Shown: piece after piece, positions 19,701 to 26,233 of the stretch
How the letters are laid out: the number at the start of each line of letters is the position of its first letter
How positions within the stretch are numbered: the stretch's first letter is position 1
NCBI RefSeq assembly: GCF_014647835.1
Contig: NZ_BMPY01000010.1
Coordinates: forward strand, 163,733-227,732
Length of the DNA: 64,000 bases
Direction: 5' to 3'
From: Microbispora rosea subsp. aerata
Lineage (GTDB): Bacteria > Actinomycetota > Actinomycetes > Streptosporangiales > Streptosporangiaceae
The notes under the pieces: generated by a model
What the model was told of the DNA's origin: nothing
What the model saw: only the letters and a program-made list of their open reading frames with translations
Database searches by the model: none
Program-made: the position numbers and the translations under genes

Positions 19701-20007
19701 CCAGTGGAACAGCGACTCGAAACGGGACATCAACACCGGTGAGAAGGTCGCGCGGGCGGGCATCCGCGGCGCGGCCGTGGCCGGCGGCGCCTACGTGGGC
19801 GCCTCGCTCGGCGCGGCGGCGTGCAGCCCCGGCGTCGTGCTCGCCGCCGTCTGCGGCGCCGCGGGCGCCTATGTCGGAGGTATCGTCGGCGGTGTCGTCG
19901 GCGACACCGCGATCGCCGCGTACGACCGGTTGCGCAAGCCGGTGGCGAACACCGTCAAGTCGATCGGGTCGGGAATCAAGAAGGGATGGAACAGTCTCTT
20001 TGACTAG
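13795..20007 (+). CDS. Secreted RHS-repeat polymorphic-toxin-like protein with glycine-zipper C-terminus
   Basis: 2070 residues from ATG 13795 with GGGAGG seven bases upstream. An Arg-rich n-region, a hydrophobic stretch (VAVVTALATVAASLVAEPA) and an AxA site make a signal peptide. A SpvB/TcB-like start follows (QVEIGYSSGAVDGRTSNTNN). Many YD repeats of the YDxxGR type run to about residue 1730. The RHS-associated core (GAREYDPAIGRFISVDPIID, then NGYAYAGNNPV and TDPDGKF) ends near residue 1800. After it the sequence switches to a membrane segment (about 1803-1818), a Gly/Ser/His linker (about 1820-1849) and a domain of about 220 residues. That domain ends in a Gly/Ala zipper (about 1991-2037) typical of membrane-inserting sequences. 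The core-then-variable-tip layout is that of polymorphic toxins; pore formation is inferred from the zipper. Confidence 0.88.
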   Translation: MNGFPHPRSRTRRLFPSRRFRHRFRRRVAVVTALATVAASLVAEPARAAGPDAGRPEVKSAERVVRGEALGVKPRRPDPAGAPAERPRASGEVKVTSPGAVRMLDRATAERVGADTALFTVNAAGDKATSVTLDYSALADDFGGSYGSRLRLVRLPACALTTPDQPACRTETPVRARNDVANRRLTATVPADATVLAAVSGESGDKGDYKATKLSPSATWTVAEQSGDFSWSYPLRVPPVPGELTPQVEIGYSSGAVDGRTSNTNNQPSWIGEGFDYWPGYIKRAYKPCADDGAPKDQWGTPPGDQCWAYDNAVISWNGRGGELIQASDGTWRMKNDDGTRVQRLKDTSKANGDDDGEYWKLTTSDGVQFFFGLNRLPGWSSGKPETNSAWTHPVFGDDAGEPCHASTFAASWCQQAYQWNLDYVVDPRGNAITYYYQQERNHYGRNLKPEDETPYVRGGWLDRIEYGRRSDTLFTVKAPARVVFAVSERCLKTGSFDCDPGKIGSNPTKWPDVPFDLNCDAGTECKGTHGTLAPTFWSRKRLTGVTTQVIKADGAYRDVDHWAIDHLWGDADIDQALLVKSITHTGRATGSPVTLPSVTFNHVQLPNRVDKQGDDIPPFVKYRLGAIYDESGGQIDVNYSEPDCTLDSLPTPETNTRRCFPVKWTPAGYDDPITDWFHKYVVTQVVQTDRTGGSPDALTTYEYLGGAAWHYDDDDGLTREKYKTWSQWRGYGRVRVRTGGWNDLRSQVEIRYLRGMNGDRAGPSGGTKKVTVSDGEGGSVVDEDPLQGFELKRTEYEGVDGAVAVKTVNTPWYHETAKRTRSWGTVTANIVNVAKTHTWTAMDGGGWRETETVTTYEPVAGLTTQVDDKGDLSTTADDRCTRTTYAQNTGAWMLRYPSRVETVAVACSVTPDRSKHVVEDDRTFYDNGAFGAAPTRGDVTRVETIAAHDGTTATYVAKEVSTYDAYGRELTTKNAAGHVTTTTYTDTGGLNTGVKVTGPPVVPGDASTAHVTSEEKDPAYGHEIVKIDANGKRTDLEYDALGRLLKVWMPDRSKAAGQTPNLEFSYRVVDGEIVAIGTKRLNAEGGQTPPTYELYDGRLRLRQTQEPGPDGGRLITDKFYDSRGNLAREYGQYYSTQAPSTTLFGAYEGDVESQKVFDYDGRNRITLERFLVGNGETKEKRRTVTSYGGGRITVDPPEGDTPVTTLTDARGRIVELRQYRGDSPTGDYDKTTYTYTPAGKLSTVTDPAGNVWTHRYDLRGREIEVRDPDKGTTRKTYDDLDHLLTTTDARGKTIFHVYDPMGRRTQTREGSATGPLLTAWTYDTVRKGQVSSATRYVNGQAYTTTFNAYDNLYRAIRTTVTIPSVEGALAGSYVFDTRYKLDGTVQSATYPDAGGLPAETVVYSYDDLRRPTTMSGLSTYVTDSIHSLTGKPEQYELSTGGKKTWFTYSYEYGTQRLRSSRVDREDVPGVDRDATYTYDAAGNVLSISDVSRSGIDTQCFSYDYLRRLTEAWTQGTQSCASAPSASVVGGVAPYWQSFAYDVTGNRTREVEHGVGGVADTIRAYNYPAPGSPHPHALSGVTQTGGAGDRTESYTYDETGNTTGRTIGATAQTLEWDVEGRLAKVTEGTKVTSYLYDADGNRLIRRDPGGTTLYLPGLELRLDKVTAKVEATRYYTHDTKTVAVRTTAGVRFLAADQNGTAELAIDAANQSLTQRRFKPFGQLRGSPPGSWPGERGFVGGTVDDSTGLVHLGAREYDPAIGRFISVDPIIDPHDPQQMNGYAYAGNNPVTFTDPDGKFWTSWLGILLALMLALLAVLNHGGGGSHGGGSGGRRGGGSGGGGGGGGAPQRPSFGSTVKSNTLSSVDPRKFTALGWLAYGLGAPSDMLKTWGENFKETRRVMAGIYKLKSVSYPEGNWLTRWLWRGLAKWYDAKANRVEARGIKWGGRIGKAGKFIGRFGVVATFADGALTQWNSDSKRDINTGEKVARAGIRGAAVAGGAYVGASLGAAACSPGVVLAAVCGAAGAYVGGIVGGVVGDTAIAAYDRLRKPVANTVKSIGSGIKKGWNSLFD

Positions 20008-20008
20008 C

Positions 20009-20440
20009 GTGACAGACGCCCTGGCCGGCACGGCCGGCCTCGCGGTCGCCCCGGACGAGGTCGCGGGTTACCCGCACGCGCCGGTGTGGACGGTGCTCGC
20101 CGCCGCCCTGTTCGCGATCATCGGCTTCGTCAACCACGTCAGGTTCGTCCGAAGCGGGGCCGGCGGCACCTGGGCGGCACGCTACTTCGACACCGACGTC
20201 CCGAGGGAGCTGCGTAATCTGCCGTTCGCGCAGCTCCCCGGGGCGGTCATGTTCGCGATGTGGGCCGTGATGCTCGCCTACACCCGGGTCTCCGGGCAGG
20301 AGACCTGGGACGCGATCATGGGTGTGTTCCTGTTCGCCTCGTTCGCCGTCGGCGGTGTGGCCGTCAAGCGGCTCTACCGGCCGCCGCGCAGGGCCAAGCC
20401 CCGATGGCTGATCGAGGAGGAGGAACGTCAGGCCCGCTGA
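20009..20440 (+). CDS. Three-helix membrane protein, candidate immunity protein for the RHS toxin
   Basis: 143 residues from GTG 20009, two bases after the RHS stop; a TTG at 20000 that overlaps the RHS gene is the alternative, so the two genes are likely translationally coupled. Three membrane helices are visible (VWTVLAAALFAIIGFVNHV, PGAVMFAMWAVMLAY, MGVFLFASFAVGGVAV) and a basic-acidic tail (RPPRRAKPRW, then IEEEERQ). No catalytic motif was recognised. Position directly behind a toxin-like tip whose last domain carries a glycine zipper fits a membrane-resident immunity protein, as for other pore-forming bacterial toxins. This assignment is by context only. Confidence 0.6.
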   Translation: MTDALAGTAGLAVAPDEVAGYPHAPVWTVLAAALFAIIGFVNHVRFVRSGAGGTWAARYFDTDVPRELRNLPFAQLPGAVMFAMWAVMLAYTRVSGQETWDAIMGVFLFASFAVGGVAVKRLYRPPRRAKPRWLIEEEERQAR

Positions 20441-20451
20441 GGTCAGACGAG

Positions 20452-21084
20452 TCAGACGAGGTCGAGGGCGTCGGCCAGCGAGTCCACCACGGGGACCCCG
20501 ACGCCCTCCAGCTCCGATCGCTTGGTCATGCCGCCCGTGTAGAGGATGGCGCGGGCGCCGACGTGCTGGGCCGCGTGGGCGTCGTCCACGCTGTCGCCGA
20601 TGACGACGACCTTCGCCGAGTCGATGCCGAGCGCGCGCAGGTGCTCCACCATGTGCTCGGCCTTGCGGCCGCCGGTCGCCGAACGCGACCCGTCGATGCG
20701 GGTGAAGTGGCCGTCGATGCCGAACTCGCTGGTCTTGCGGACCAGCCGGTCGTGGGTCCACATGGACAGCAGCGACTGCGTGCGGCCCGACTCCTCCCAG
20801 GCGCGCAGGCTCGACACCGCCCCCTCGGCGAGGCTGCACGCCTCCATCAGCCGGTGATAGTGCTCGTGGAAGCCCGCGTCGAGCATCTCCCACTCGCCCT
20901 CCCTGAGCGGCCGGCCGAGCATGCGCTCGTACGCCACCCAGATGGGCCGGGTGTACACCTCGCGGAAGCTCTCCGCGTCGTACGGCCCCAGGCCGTACGG
21001 AAGAAAGAGCTCGTTGGTCGCGCCGACGACGGCGTCGATGTCGTGGAAGAGGGTCCCGTTCCAGTCCCAAACAATGTGTGTCAT
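20452..21084 (-). CDS. HAD-family phosphatase (phosphoglycolate phosphatase-like)
   Basis: 210 residues from ATG 21084. Motif I is HIVWDWNGTLF, the DxN variant with the nucleophile Asp kept. Motif II is LLSMWTHD, motif III Lys lies in GGRKAEHM, and motif IV is VVVIGDSVDDAHAAQ. The helical cap sits between motifs I and II, as in the PGP/beta-PGM group. It is a small cytoplasmic phosphomonoesterase whose substrate cannot be read from sequence. It ends 12 bp from the convergent immunity candidate and belongs to a minus-strand run with the DUF6912 and second HAD genes. Confidence 0.87.
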   Translation of the reverse strand: MTHIVWDWNGTLFHDIDAVVGATNELFLPYGLGPYDAESFREVYTRPIWVAYERMLGRPLREGEWEMLDAGFHEHYHRLMEACSLAEGAVSSLRAWEESGRTQSLLSMWTHDRLVRKTSEFGIDGHFTRIDGSRSATGGRKAEHMVEHLRALGIDSAKVVVIGDSVDDAHAAQHVGARAILYTGGMTKRSELEGVGVPVVDSLADALDLV

Positions 21085-21134
21085 CTCGCGTCCAGCTTAA
21101 ACGCCGGGGGTGACAACACCATGAACGCCGCGAG

Positions 21135-21641
21135 TCAAGCGAGCAGGTCGGGGATTTCCTGCGTGGCGTACCACAGCAGCTCGTGGTCCTCCGCGCCGTC
21201 CACGACGAACTGCGCGTCGTCGTCCCCGGCGTCGGCCGCGGGCAGCGCCGCGATCGCCGCCTCCACGTCCGGCACGGCGTCGGCGTCGTCCACGTGCACC
21301 GACGCGACCAGCCGCAGCGGGATCGGCTCCAGCACCCGCACGCGGGCGCGCTCCTCCAGGTCGGCGCCGGCCTTCACGGTCTCGTCGGGCACCTCGGCCG
21401 CGATGACGATCCGCCGGGCGGCCACCTCGGCGCCGTCGCCGCGGTCGGCGGCCAGCATGCGCAGGGAGGCACGGGCGGCCTCGGTCAGCGCGACATACTC
21501 CAGCTCCTCGGTGTCGCCCGAGACGTACCACTCGATCAACGCGGGGGTGACCGCGAAGCCGGTCAGCGGGGCCGGGCCCAGTTCCCCGGCGGCGACGACG
21601 CGCGCCAGCGCGGGAAGCGTGGACGGCAGATACACGCGCAT
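21135..21641 (-). CDS. DUF6912 family protein
   Basis: 168 residues from ATG 21641. It opens with MRVYLPSTLPALARVVAAGE, the signature start of a conserved actinobacterial family of unknown function. The chain is acidic, has no signal peptide and no membrane helix, and contains a segment (VRVLEPIPLRLVASVHVDDA) that looks like a beta-alpha unit. The acidic stretch DAGDDDAQ near the C-terminus is unlikely to be structured. The two flanking genes on the same strand are HAD phosphatases; no functional link is evident. Confidence 0.8.
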   Translation of the reverse strand: MRVYLPSTLPALARVVAAGELGPAPLTGFAVTPALIEWYVSGDTEELEYVALTEAARASLRMLAADRGDGAEVAARRIVIAAEVPDETVKAGADLEERARVRVLEPIPLRLVASVHVDDADAVPDVEAAIAALPAADAGDDDAQFVVDGAEDHELLWYATQEIPDLLA

Positions 21642-21665
21642 GCGTTCCTCGACTCGGTCTTTGAC

Positions 21666-22343
21666 TCACGCTACGGACGGTGCGGCGCCTGGCTCGCGGA
21701 GCGGCAGCCCGAACAGGCGCTCCAGCTCGGCGATGGTCTCCTCGGGGTCGCTGTGGTGGACGCCGTGCAGGCCGATCGCCCGGGCCGCCACGATGTTCGC
21801 CTCGATGTCGTCCACGAACACGCACTGCCCCGGCTCGAGCCCCAGCAGGCCGAGCGCGTGCCGGAAGATCCGCTCCTCGGGCTTGCGCATGCCGACCTCG
21901 CCCGAGATGACGACCGCGTCGAAGAGGACCTCCCAGTCCTCCCGCGAGTAGTGGTCGCCCCAGGAGTTGGACACCAGGCAGGTGCTGAACCCGGCCGCGC
22001 GGGCCTGGCGCAGCATGCCGTTCATCTCCTCGACGGGCCGGAAACCGGCGAACATCCGGGCCAGCAGGCCGTCGGCCTCCGGCGGGCCGCCGTCGAGGGT
22101 CACCAGCCGGGCCGCCAGGGCACGCTCGAACTCGAAGACGGGGATCTCGCCCCGTTCCAGCGCGTGGATCGGGTTTTCCACGCCCGGCTCTGCGCCCACG
22201 CCGTACGCCTGCTTGACCAGCGCGCGCATCACGTCCCGGTAGTGCCGCGGGTCGATGCGGTCCGCCTCGATCCACTCCGCGATGGACTCGGCCAGGCTCG
22301 TCGTCAGAACCCCGCCCCAGTCGATCAGCACACCCTTCAGCAC
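21666..22343 (-). CDS. HAD-family hydrolase (epoxide hydrolase N-terminal-like)
   Basis: 225 residues from GTG 22343 (MLKGVLIDWGGVLTT), preferred because GGGAGG lies 4 bp upstream; the ATG at 22370 would add nine residues. Motif I is LIDWGGVLT, with the nucleophile Asp present but Gly at the usual second-Asp position, a known variant of the YihX/epoxide-hydrolase N-domain group. Motif II is CLVSNSWGD, motif III Lys is in GMRKPEERIF, and motif IV is CVFVDDIEANIVAA. Probably a soluble phosphatase of sugar or nucleotide phosphates. Sole member of its family pattern in the window. Confidence 0.85.
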   Translation of the reverse strand: MLKGVLIDWGGVLTTSLAESIAEWIEADRIDPRHYRDVMRALVKQAYGVGAEPGVENPIHALERGEIPVFEFERALAARLVTLDGGPPEADGLLARMFAGFRPVEEMNGMLRQARAAGFSTCLVSNSWGDHYSREDWEVLFDAVVISGEVGMRKPEERIFRHALGLLGLEPGQCVFVDDIEANIVAARAIGLHGVHHSDPEETIAELERLFGLPLREPGAAPSVA

Positions 22344-22415
22344 CGCGCCTCCCAGCCGACGTGCCTCCAAATATAGGCGGTCCGCCGTACCGGATTCCGG
22401 AGCCGGTGAGGGCGG

Positions 22416-23207
22416 TCAGTCCGGCCGTTCGAACGGCTTGAGCACTTCGGTGGACCACTGGTCGACGGCGTCGGGGCCGAACGGCTCGCCGGGGGCGATC
22501 TCCCGCAGCGCGTCGCTCACCATCTGGCCGCAGCGCCGTTCCGCGTCCTGCCGCGCCCGGCGCAGAGCCAGCAGCAGCTTGTCGGCCAGGGTCTCGCTGG
22601 GCAGGCGCATGGCGCGCGGATCGACGACGACCTCGCGCACCCGGCCGTACGCCGTCGTGACGACCTCGACCCGGCCCTCCGCCGCCCGGCCGTGCCCGGT
22701 GACGGCCTCGATCTCACGCCGCGCCTCCTCCATCCACGCCTCGATCCGCGCGGCCCGCTCCAGGTCCGGTCCGAGGTCCGGCTCCGGACCGGCGGCGGCG
22801 ACGCCGGTCGCCCCCGGGTCCAGCTCCTGCGCGAGCTGGTCGAACCGGCGGCGCACGAACGTCTCGTCCAGCGGGGCGGCCAGCCCGGTCACCCCGGCCT
22901 GGGCGGCGGCGACCAGCTCGTCCGCCTTCTCCTTCGCCTCGTCCTGGGCGGCCCCGACCGCGCTCGTCACCGCCGCGCTCAGGGCGGCCGCGTCGAACCG
23001 CATGACGCGCGGGTTCAGCGTGATCGCGGTGACGTCTCCCCGGCCGTCGGCCCTGGCCCGCACCAGGCCGTCCGCGGCCGCTCCCTCACCGGTGACCCGC
23101 CGGATCCCGGCCTGGACGTCCGCCAGGCCGCGCATGACGTCCTCGGCCTGGCGGATCATCTGCTCCAGCAGCTCCAGGTCGCCGCCGACCGGAAACGACG
23201 GGGACAA
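22416..23207 (-). CDS. Tandem-duplicated YbaB/EbfC-type nucleoid-associated protein
   Basis: 263 residues from ATG 23207. Two YbaB-like domains lie head to tail: about residues 10-105 (LEQMIRQAEDVMRGLADVQA, then GRGDVTAITLNPRVM) and about 145-245 (EAWMEEARREIEAVTGHG, then YGRVREVVVDPRAMRLP). Each has the helix-strand-strand-helix order of YbaB, which is normally a dimer of about 100-residue chains, so this protein is a built-in pseudo-dimer. YbaB proteins bind DNA. Single-domain relatives often sit beside WXG100/EspC genes in actinobacteria, and here an EspC-like gene diverges from it across 66 bp. A regulatory or packaging role for that cassette is an inference. Confidence 0.8.
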   Translation of the reverse strand: MSPSFPVGGDLELLEQMIRQAEDVMRGLADVQAGIRRVTGEGAAADGLVRARADGRGDVTAITLNPRVMRFDAAALSAAVTSAVGAAQDEAKEKADELVAAAQAGVTGLAAPLDETFVRRRFDQLAQELDPGATGVAAAGPEPDLGPDLERAARIEAWMEEARREIEAVTGHGRAAEGRVEVVTTAYGRVREVVVDPRAMRLPSETLADKLLLALRRARQDAERRCGQMVSDALREIAPGEPFGPDAVDQWSTEVLKPFERPD

Positions 23208-23273
23208 TTACCCCTCCACACACAGGCACTTACTACACAATTCACCCGACCGTAATTCGAGGGTCATGCTAAC

Positions 23274-23615
23274 GTGCCGCGCATGCACGGGGATCTTGGC
23301 ATCGACCACGGCGGGATGGAGCGGGCCTCCCTTCGCCTGACCGAGCACGGCGACGAGTTCGCGACCGCCCTGCGGCACCTGCGCGAACGGGCGGGCGCGG
23401 CCTCGTGGGGCGACGACGGCCTGTTCGGCGCCTTCGTGGCCGCCTACAACCGCTGCGCCCTGACGGCCGTCGAGGCGTACGCGCACCTGGGCGGGAAGGT
23501 GAGCGACACGGGAGGAGCGCTCGCGGTCGCCCGCCGGCGGGTGTCGGACGCCGAGGGCGACTCGGGGCGCCAGATCCTGCGGTCGCACGGCGAAACGGAC
23601 GTCGCATGGGCCTGA
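23274..23615 (+). CDS. EspC/WXG100-like type VII secretion-associated protein
   Basis: 113 residues from GTG 23274, ten bases after GAGGG; ATG 23283 is the alternative. The layout is helix (about 14-40), turn with SWGDDGLFGAFVAAYN, helix (about 55-95). This is the helical hairpin of ESX substrates with a W-x-D-x-G turn in place of the simple W-x-G. No signal peptide. Its stop overlaps the start of the next gene, so the two are translated together. Such small proteins usually escort or heterodimerise with the effector encoded next to them. Confidence 0.7.
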   Translation: MPRMHGDLGIDHGGMERASLRLTEHGDEFATALRHLRERAGAASWGDDGLFGAFVAAYNRCALTAVEAYAHLGGKVSDTGGALAVARRRVSDAEGDSGRQILRSHGETDVAWA

Positions 23616-24526
23616 TGCCGCCGGCCTGGGCGCAGCCGGTCGCGAACCTGGTGAACTTCCCGAAGATCGACGAGGCCGAGATCCTCGCGGAGGTCCGTCC
23701 GTGGCAGGTGGTGCGGGCCGGGGCCGCCTCCGGGGGGAGCGGCGCGGAGGACCAGGTCAGGCGGCTGCCGGGCGTGTATCAGGGCACGTCCGCCGACGCG
23801 ATGCACGACAACTGGACCAAGACCGGCACCCCGGGACACCTCCGCTCGGCCGTCCAGGCCGCGGCGTACGCGCCCGCGGTGCTCGAAGGCACCGCCAGCG
23901 CGGTGACCGCCACGAAGGTGGCCGTCATCACGCAGGCCGTCGCGGGGGCGACCAGGCTGGCCTCGGTCCTCGTCGCGGGCGGCCCGTTCGCCGTCGCCTC
24001 GGCCACGGCGGGGCTTCTCGCCACCCGGTACGCCATGCGGAAGATCCTGCGGGAGGCCGAGGAGGGCGGCGCCCGGGTGCTGGCTCCGGCCATCACGCGG
24101 CACGTCACCGAACCGCTGGAACGCATCCTGAGGAACACCCGCGGCCCCTTCGGCGGTGGTCCGTCGCTGGCGGGGGCGGGCGGCCCCGGCGTTCCCCTGC
24201 GGAGCACGCCCGTGCGCACGGCGGGTGACGCGGGGCCGCGCGGCGGCGTCAAGCTGGACATGGGCAGGAGCCGCAAGCCGTACGCGAAGCAGACCGGCCC
24301 CGAACTGACCGCCGCCGAGAAGGCCGCTCTGGACGCGAAGAAGCACGGCCAGCCGTACGACAGAAAGATCGCCAAGGCCGCCGAGCAGAAGGAGAAGACG
24401 AGAGAGAAGCTCGAGGGCCAGCGCAACGCGCAGAAGCGGGGCACCCAGGTCAACCCGGGCGGCTCGAACCAGCAGAACCAGCAGAGCCAGGGCAGTCAAG
24501 GCAAGAAGAAGAAACGCTTCTGGTAG
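23606..24526 (+). CDS. Putative type VII-associated effector with basic C-terminal domain
   Basis: 306 residues from ATG 23606, overlapping the previous gene; ATG 23615, which overlaps its TGA stop, is equally likely. Residues 1-110 are helical with PGVYQGTSADAMHDNW, in the place of an ESX-type hairpin. Residues about 110-165 are Ala-rich and hydrophobic (AVITQAVAGATRLASVLVAG, ASATAGLLATRYAM). The last 100 residues are Lys/Gln-rich: KLDMGRSRKPYAKQTGPELT, then HGQPYDRKIAKAAEQKEKTR, ending KKKKRFW. This head-plus-basic-tail plan fits a polymorphic toxin with a nuclease-like tip, but no catalytic motif was recognised. The gene after it is a candidate immunity gene. Confidence 0.6.
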   Translation: MGLMPPAWAQPVANLVNFPKIDEAEILAEVRPWQVVRAGAASGGSGAEDQVRRLPGVYQGTSADAMHDNWTKTGTPGHLRSAVQAAAYAPAVLEGTASAVTATKVAVITQAVAGATRLASVLVAGGPFAVASATAGLLATRYAMRKILREAEEGGARVLAPAITRHVTEPLERILRNTRGPFGGGPSLAGAGGPGVPLRSTPVRTAGDAGPRGGVKLDMGRSRKPYAKQTGPELTAAEKAALDAKKHGQPYDRKIAKAAEQKEKTREKLEGQRNAQKRGTQVNPGGSNQQNQQSQGSQGKKKKRFW

Positions 24527-24535
24527 GGACACGTC

Positions 24536-24841
24536 GTGACCAAGCCGATCACCAGCCAGATGTACCACTTCACGCAGAACAATCCGGAGGGGATTGGGCA
24601 GGACAGCGTGCCTGCGCTGCTCCGCCGGGTCGCGACCACGATCGAGCAACTGGGCCCGGTCGAGGTGTACGACCTGGTCATGCACAACGAGGTGACCGAG
24701 GACGGCGCCGACTGGCCGTCGATAACCGTGTATTTCGACTACAAGAACTCCGGCGAGCCCGAAGACGACGAAGGCGACGGAGAAGACGGGCAGAGCGGAC
24801 AGGACGGCCGGCGCGGGCAGGACGAGCCCGGCGTCAGCTGA
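24536..24841 (+). CDS. Conserved small acidic protein, candidate partner or immunity protein
   Basis: 101 residues from GTG 24536, ten bases after the putative effector stop. The first 75 residues look like a compact alpha/beta fold (HFTQNNPEGIGQDSVPALLR, then VEVYDLVMHNEV and ITVYFDYK). The last 25 are an acidic, low-complexity tail (Glu/Asp/Gly/Gln). No signal peptide or membrane helix. An acidic protein following a basic-tailed effector is the usual toxin-immunity geometry, so immunity is a fair guess. Homologues of the ordered part seem to occur away from toxins too, so this is uncertain. The 3' end overlaps the convergent GH3 gene by 8 bp. Confidence 0.55.
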   Translation: MTKPITSQMYHFTQNNPEGIGQDSVPALLRRVATTIEQLGPVEVYDLVMHNEVTEDGADWPSITVYFDYKNSGEPEDDEGDGEDGQSGQDGRRGQDEPGVS

Positions 24842-26156
24842 CGGCGGCGAAGGCGCGCGCCGCGACCCTGCGGTGCTCGGCCGACCGCAGCGCGCCCGGG
24901 TCGGTGCGGACCGGGCCGAACAGGCCGCGCTTCTCCTTCAGCCGCAGGATGCGCAGCACCGACTCGTCGAGCCTGCGCTCGGAAATTCGCCCCGACTTCA
25001 CCGCGTCGAGGACAGCGTCGTACGCCTTGGGCAGGTTCGGCGGCATGAGGAGGATGTCGGCCCCGGCGAGCACGGCCCGCACCGCCACCTCGGCGTCGCC
25101 GTACTTCTTGCGCACCCCGGCCATGTCGAGCGCGTCGGTGGTGATCACACCGTCGAACCCGAGCTCCCGGCGGAGCAGGCCGGTGAGGATGCGGCGCGAC
25201 AGCGTCGCGGGGTCGCCGGAGGGGTCGAGCTTCGGCATCACCACGTGCGCCGTCATGATCGCGTCCACGCCGTGCTCGATCGCCTCGCGAAACGGCGGCG
25301 CGTCCAGCCTCCGCCACTGCGTCTTCGAATGCCTGATGACCGGCAGGCCGGTGTGGCTGTCGACCGAGGTGTCCCCGTGGCCGGGGAAGTGCTTGGCGAC
25401 GCAGGCCACGCCCGCCGCGTGGAAGCCGTCGACCGCCGCGCCGACCATCGCGGCCACCTTCTTCGGGTCGGAGCCGTACGCGCGGGGGCCGATGACGGGG
25501 TTGCGGGGGTTGACGTTGACGTCGGCGACCGGCGCGAAGTCGAGCGAGATGCCGAGGTCGCGCAGCTCCTCGCCGGTCACCCTGGCGACGTCGCGCGCGA
25601 TCGCCGTCTTGCCGGTCGCGCCGATCTGCGACGCGCCGGGGAGCTTGGTGACCAGAGGCTTGAGCCGGGAGACGAGGCCGTTCTCCTGATCCACGCCGAT
25701 CATCAGCGGCGCCTCGCCGGTGTCCGCCTTGCGCAGGCCGGTGGTGAGCGCGGCCACCTGGGCCGCGCCGGAGACGTTGCCCGCCCAGTCGAACAGGATC
25801 ACCCCGCCGGGGCGGAACTTCTCCACCACCTGCGCCGGCGTCGCCACGCCGTACCGCGCCTGGTTCTCCTTGCTGGCGGCCCCGGCCTTCGCGCCCCAGA
25901 CCGTGATCGTGAAGAGCTGCCCGACCTTGTCCCGCAGGCTCATCGCCGCGAGCGTCCGCTCGGCCAGGCTCCCCGCGCGCCGGGCCGAGGGCGACGCGGC
26001 CGGCGACGGGGACGCCGACACGGTGGACGGCACGGATGACGGCACGGTTGACGACGCCGCCGCCGAAGGGGACGGCGGCACGCCGCCCGATGACGCGGAC
26101 GAGCATCCGGTCACGAGCAGGGCGAGCATGACGACACCGTGTCTGATCCGTGGCAC
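24834..26156 (-). CDS. GH3 beta-N-acetylhexosaminidase lipoprotein (NagZ-type)
   Basis: 440 residues from ATG 26156. The signal peptide ends in the lipobox LVTGC (Cys18), so it is anchored outside the membrane, followed by a Ser/Pro/Ala-rich linker to about residue 65. The GH3 barrel carries GVDQEN, FAPVADVNVNP, the NagZ loop KHFPGHGDTSVDSHTGLP with the His used as acid/base, and the nucleophile region ITTDALDM. The enzyme removes terminal beta-GlcNAc from peptidoglycan or chitin fragments. It lies next to the GlcNAc phosphotransferase genes on the same strand, so its product may feed that uptake system. Confidence 0.9.
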   Translation of the reverse strand: MPRIRHGVVMLALLVTGCSSASSGGVPPSPSAAASSTVPSSVPSTVSASPSPAASPSARRAGSLAERTLAAMSLRDKVGQLFTITVWGAKAGAASKENQARYGVATPAQVVEKFRPGGVILFDWAGNVSGAAQVAALTTGLRKADTGEAPLMIGVDQENGLVSRLKPLVTKLPGASQIGATGKTAIARDVARVTGEELRDLGISLDFAPVADVNVNPRNPVIGPRAYGSDPKKVAAMVGAAVDGFHAAGVACVAKHFPGHGDTSVDSHTGLPVIRHSKTQWRRLDAPPFREAIEHGVDAIMTAHVVMPKLDPSGDPATLSRRILTGLLRRELGFDGVITTDALDMAGVRKKYGDAEVAVRAVLAGADILLMPPNLPKAYDAVLDAVKSGRISERRLDESVLRILRLKEKRGLFGPVRTDPGALRSAEHRRVAARAFAAVS

Positions 26157-26233
26157 GTTCTTTACCGTAGCCGCGCCCGTCCGTGACCGGGCCCGGAACG
26201 AGCCCGGTCACGGGTGGTCCCCATCACAGGTGG

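Noticed and set aside
9466-20031. Minus-strand open frame of over 3500 codons opposite the LamG and RHS genes
   Set aside because: It is an antisense shadow created by GC-rich third codon positions. The sequence is Val/Arg/Gly/His low-complexity without any domain, while the plus strand has clear domains, signal peptides and ribosome-binding sites.
20452-22343. HAD-DUF6912-HAD run as a biosynthetic or resistance operon
   Set aside because: These are common stand-alone housekeeping families; nothing beyond strand and closeness links them.
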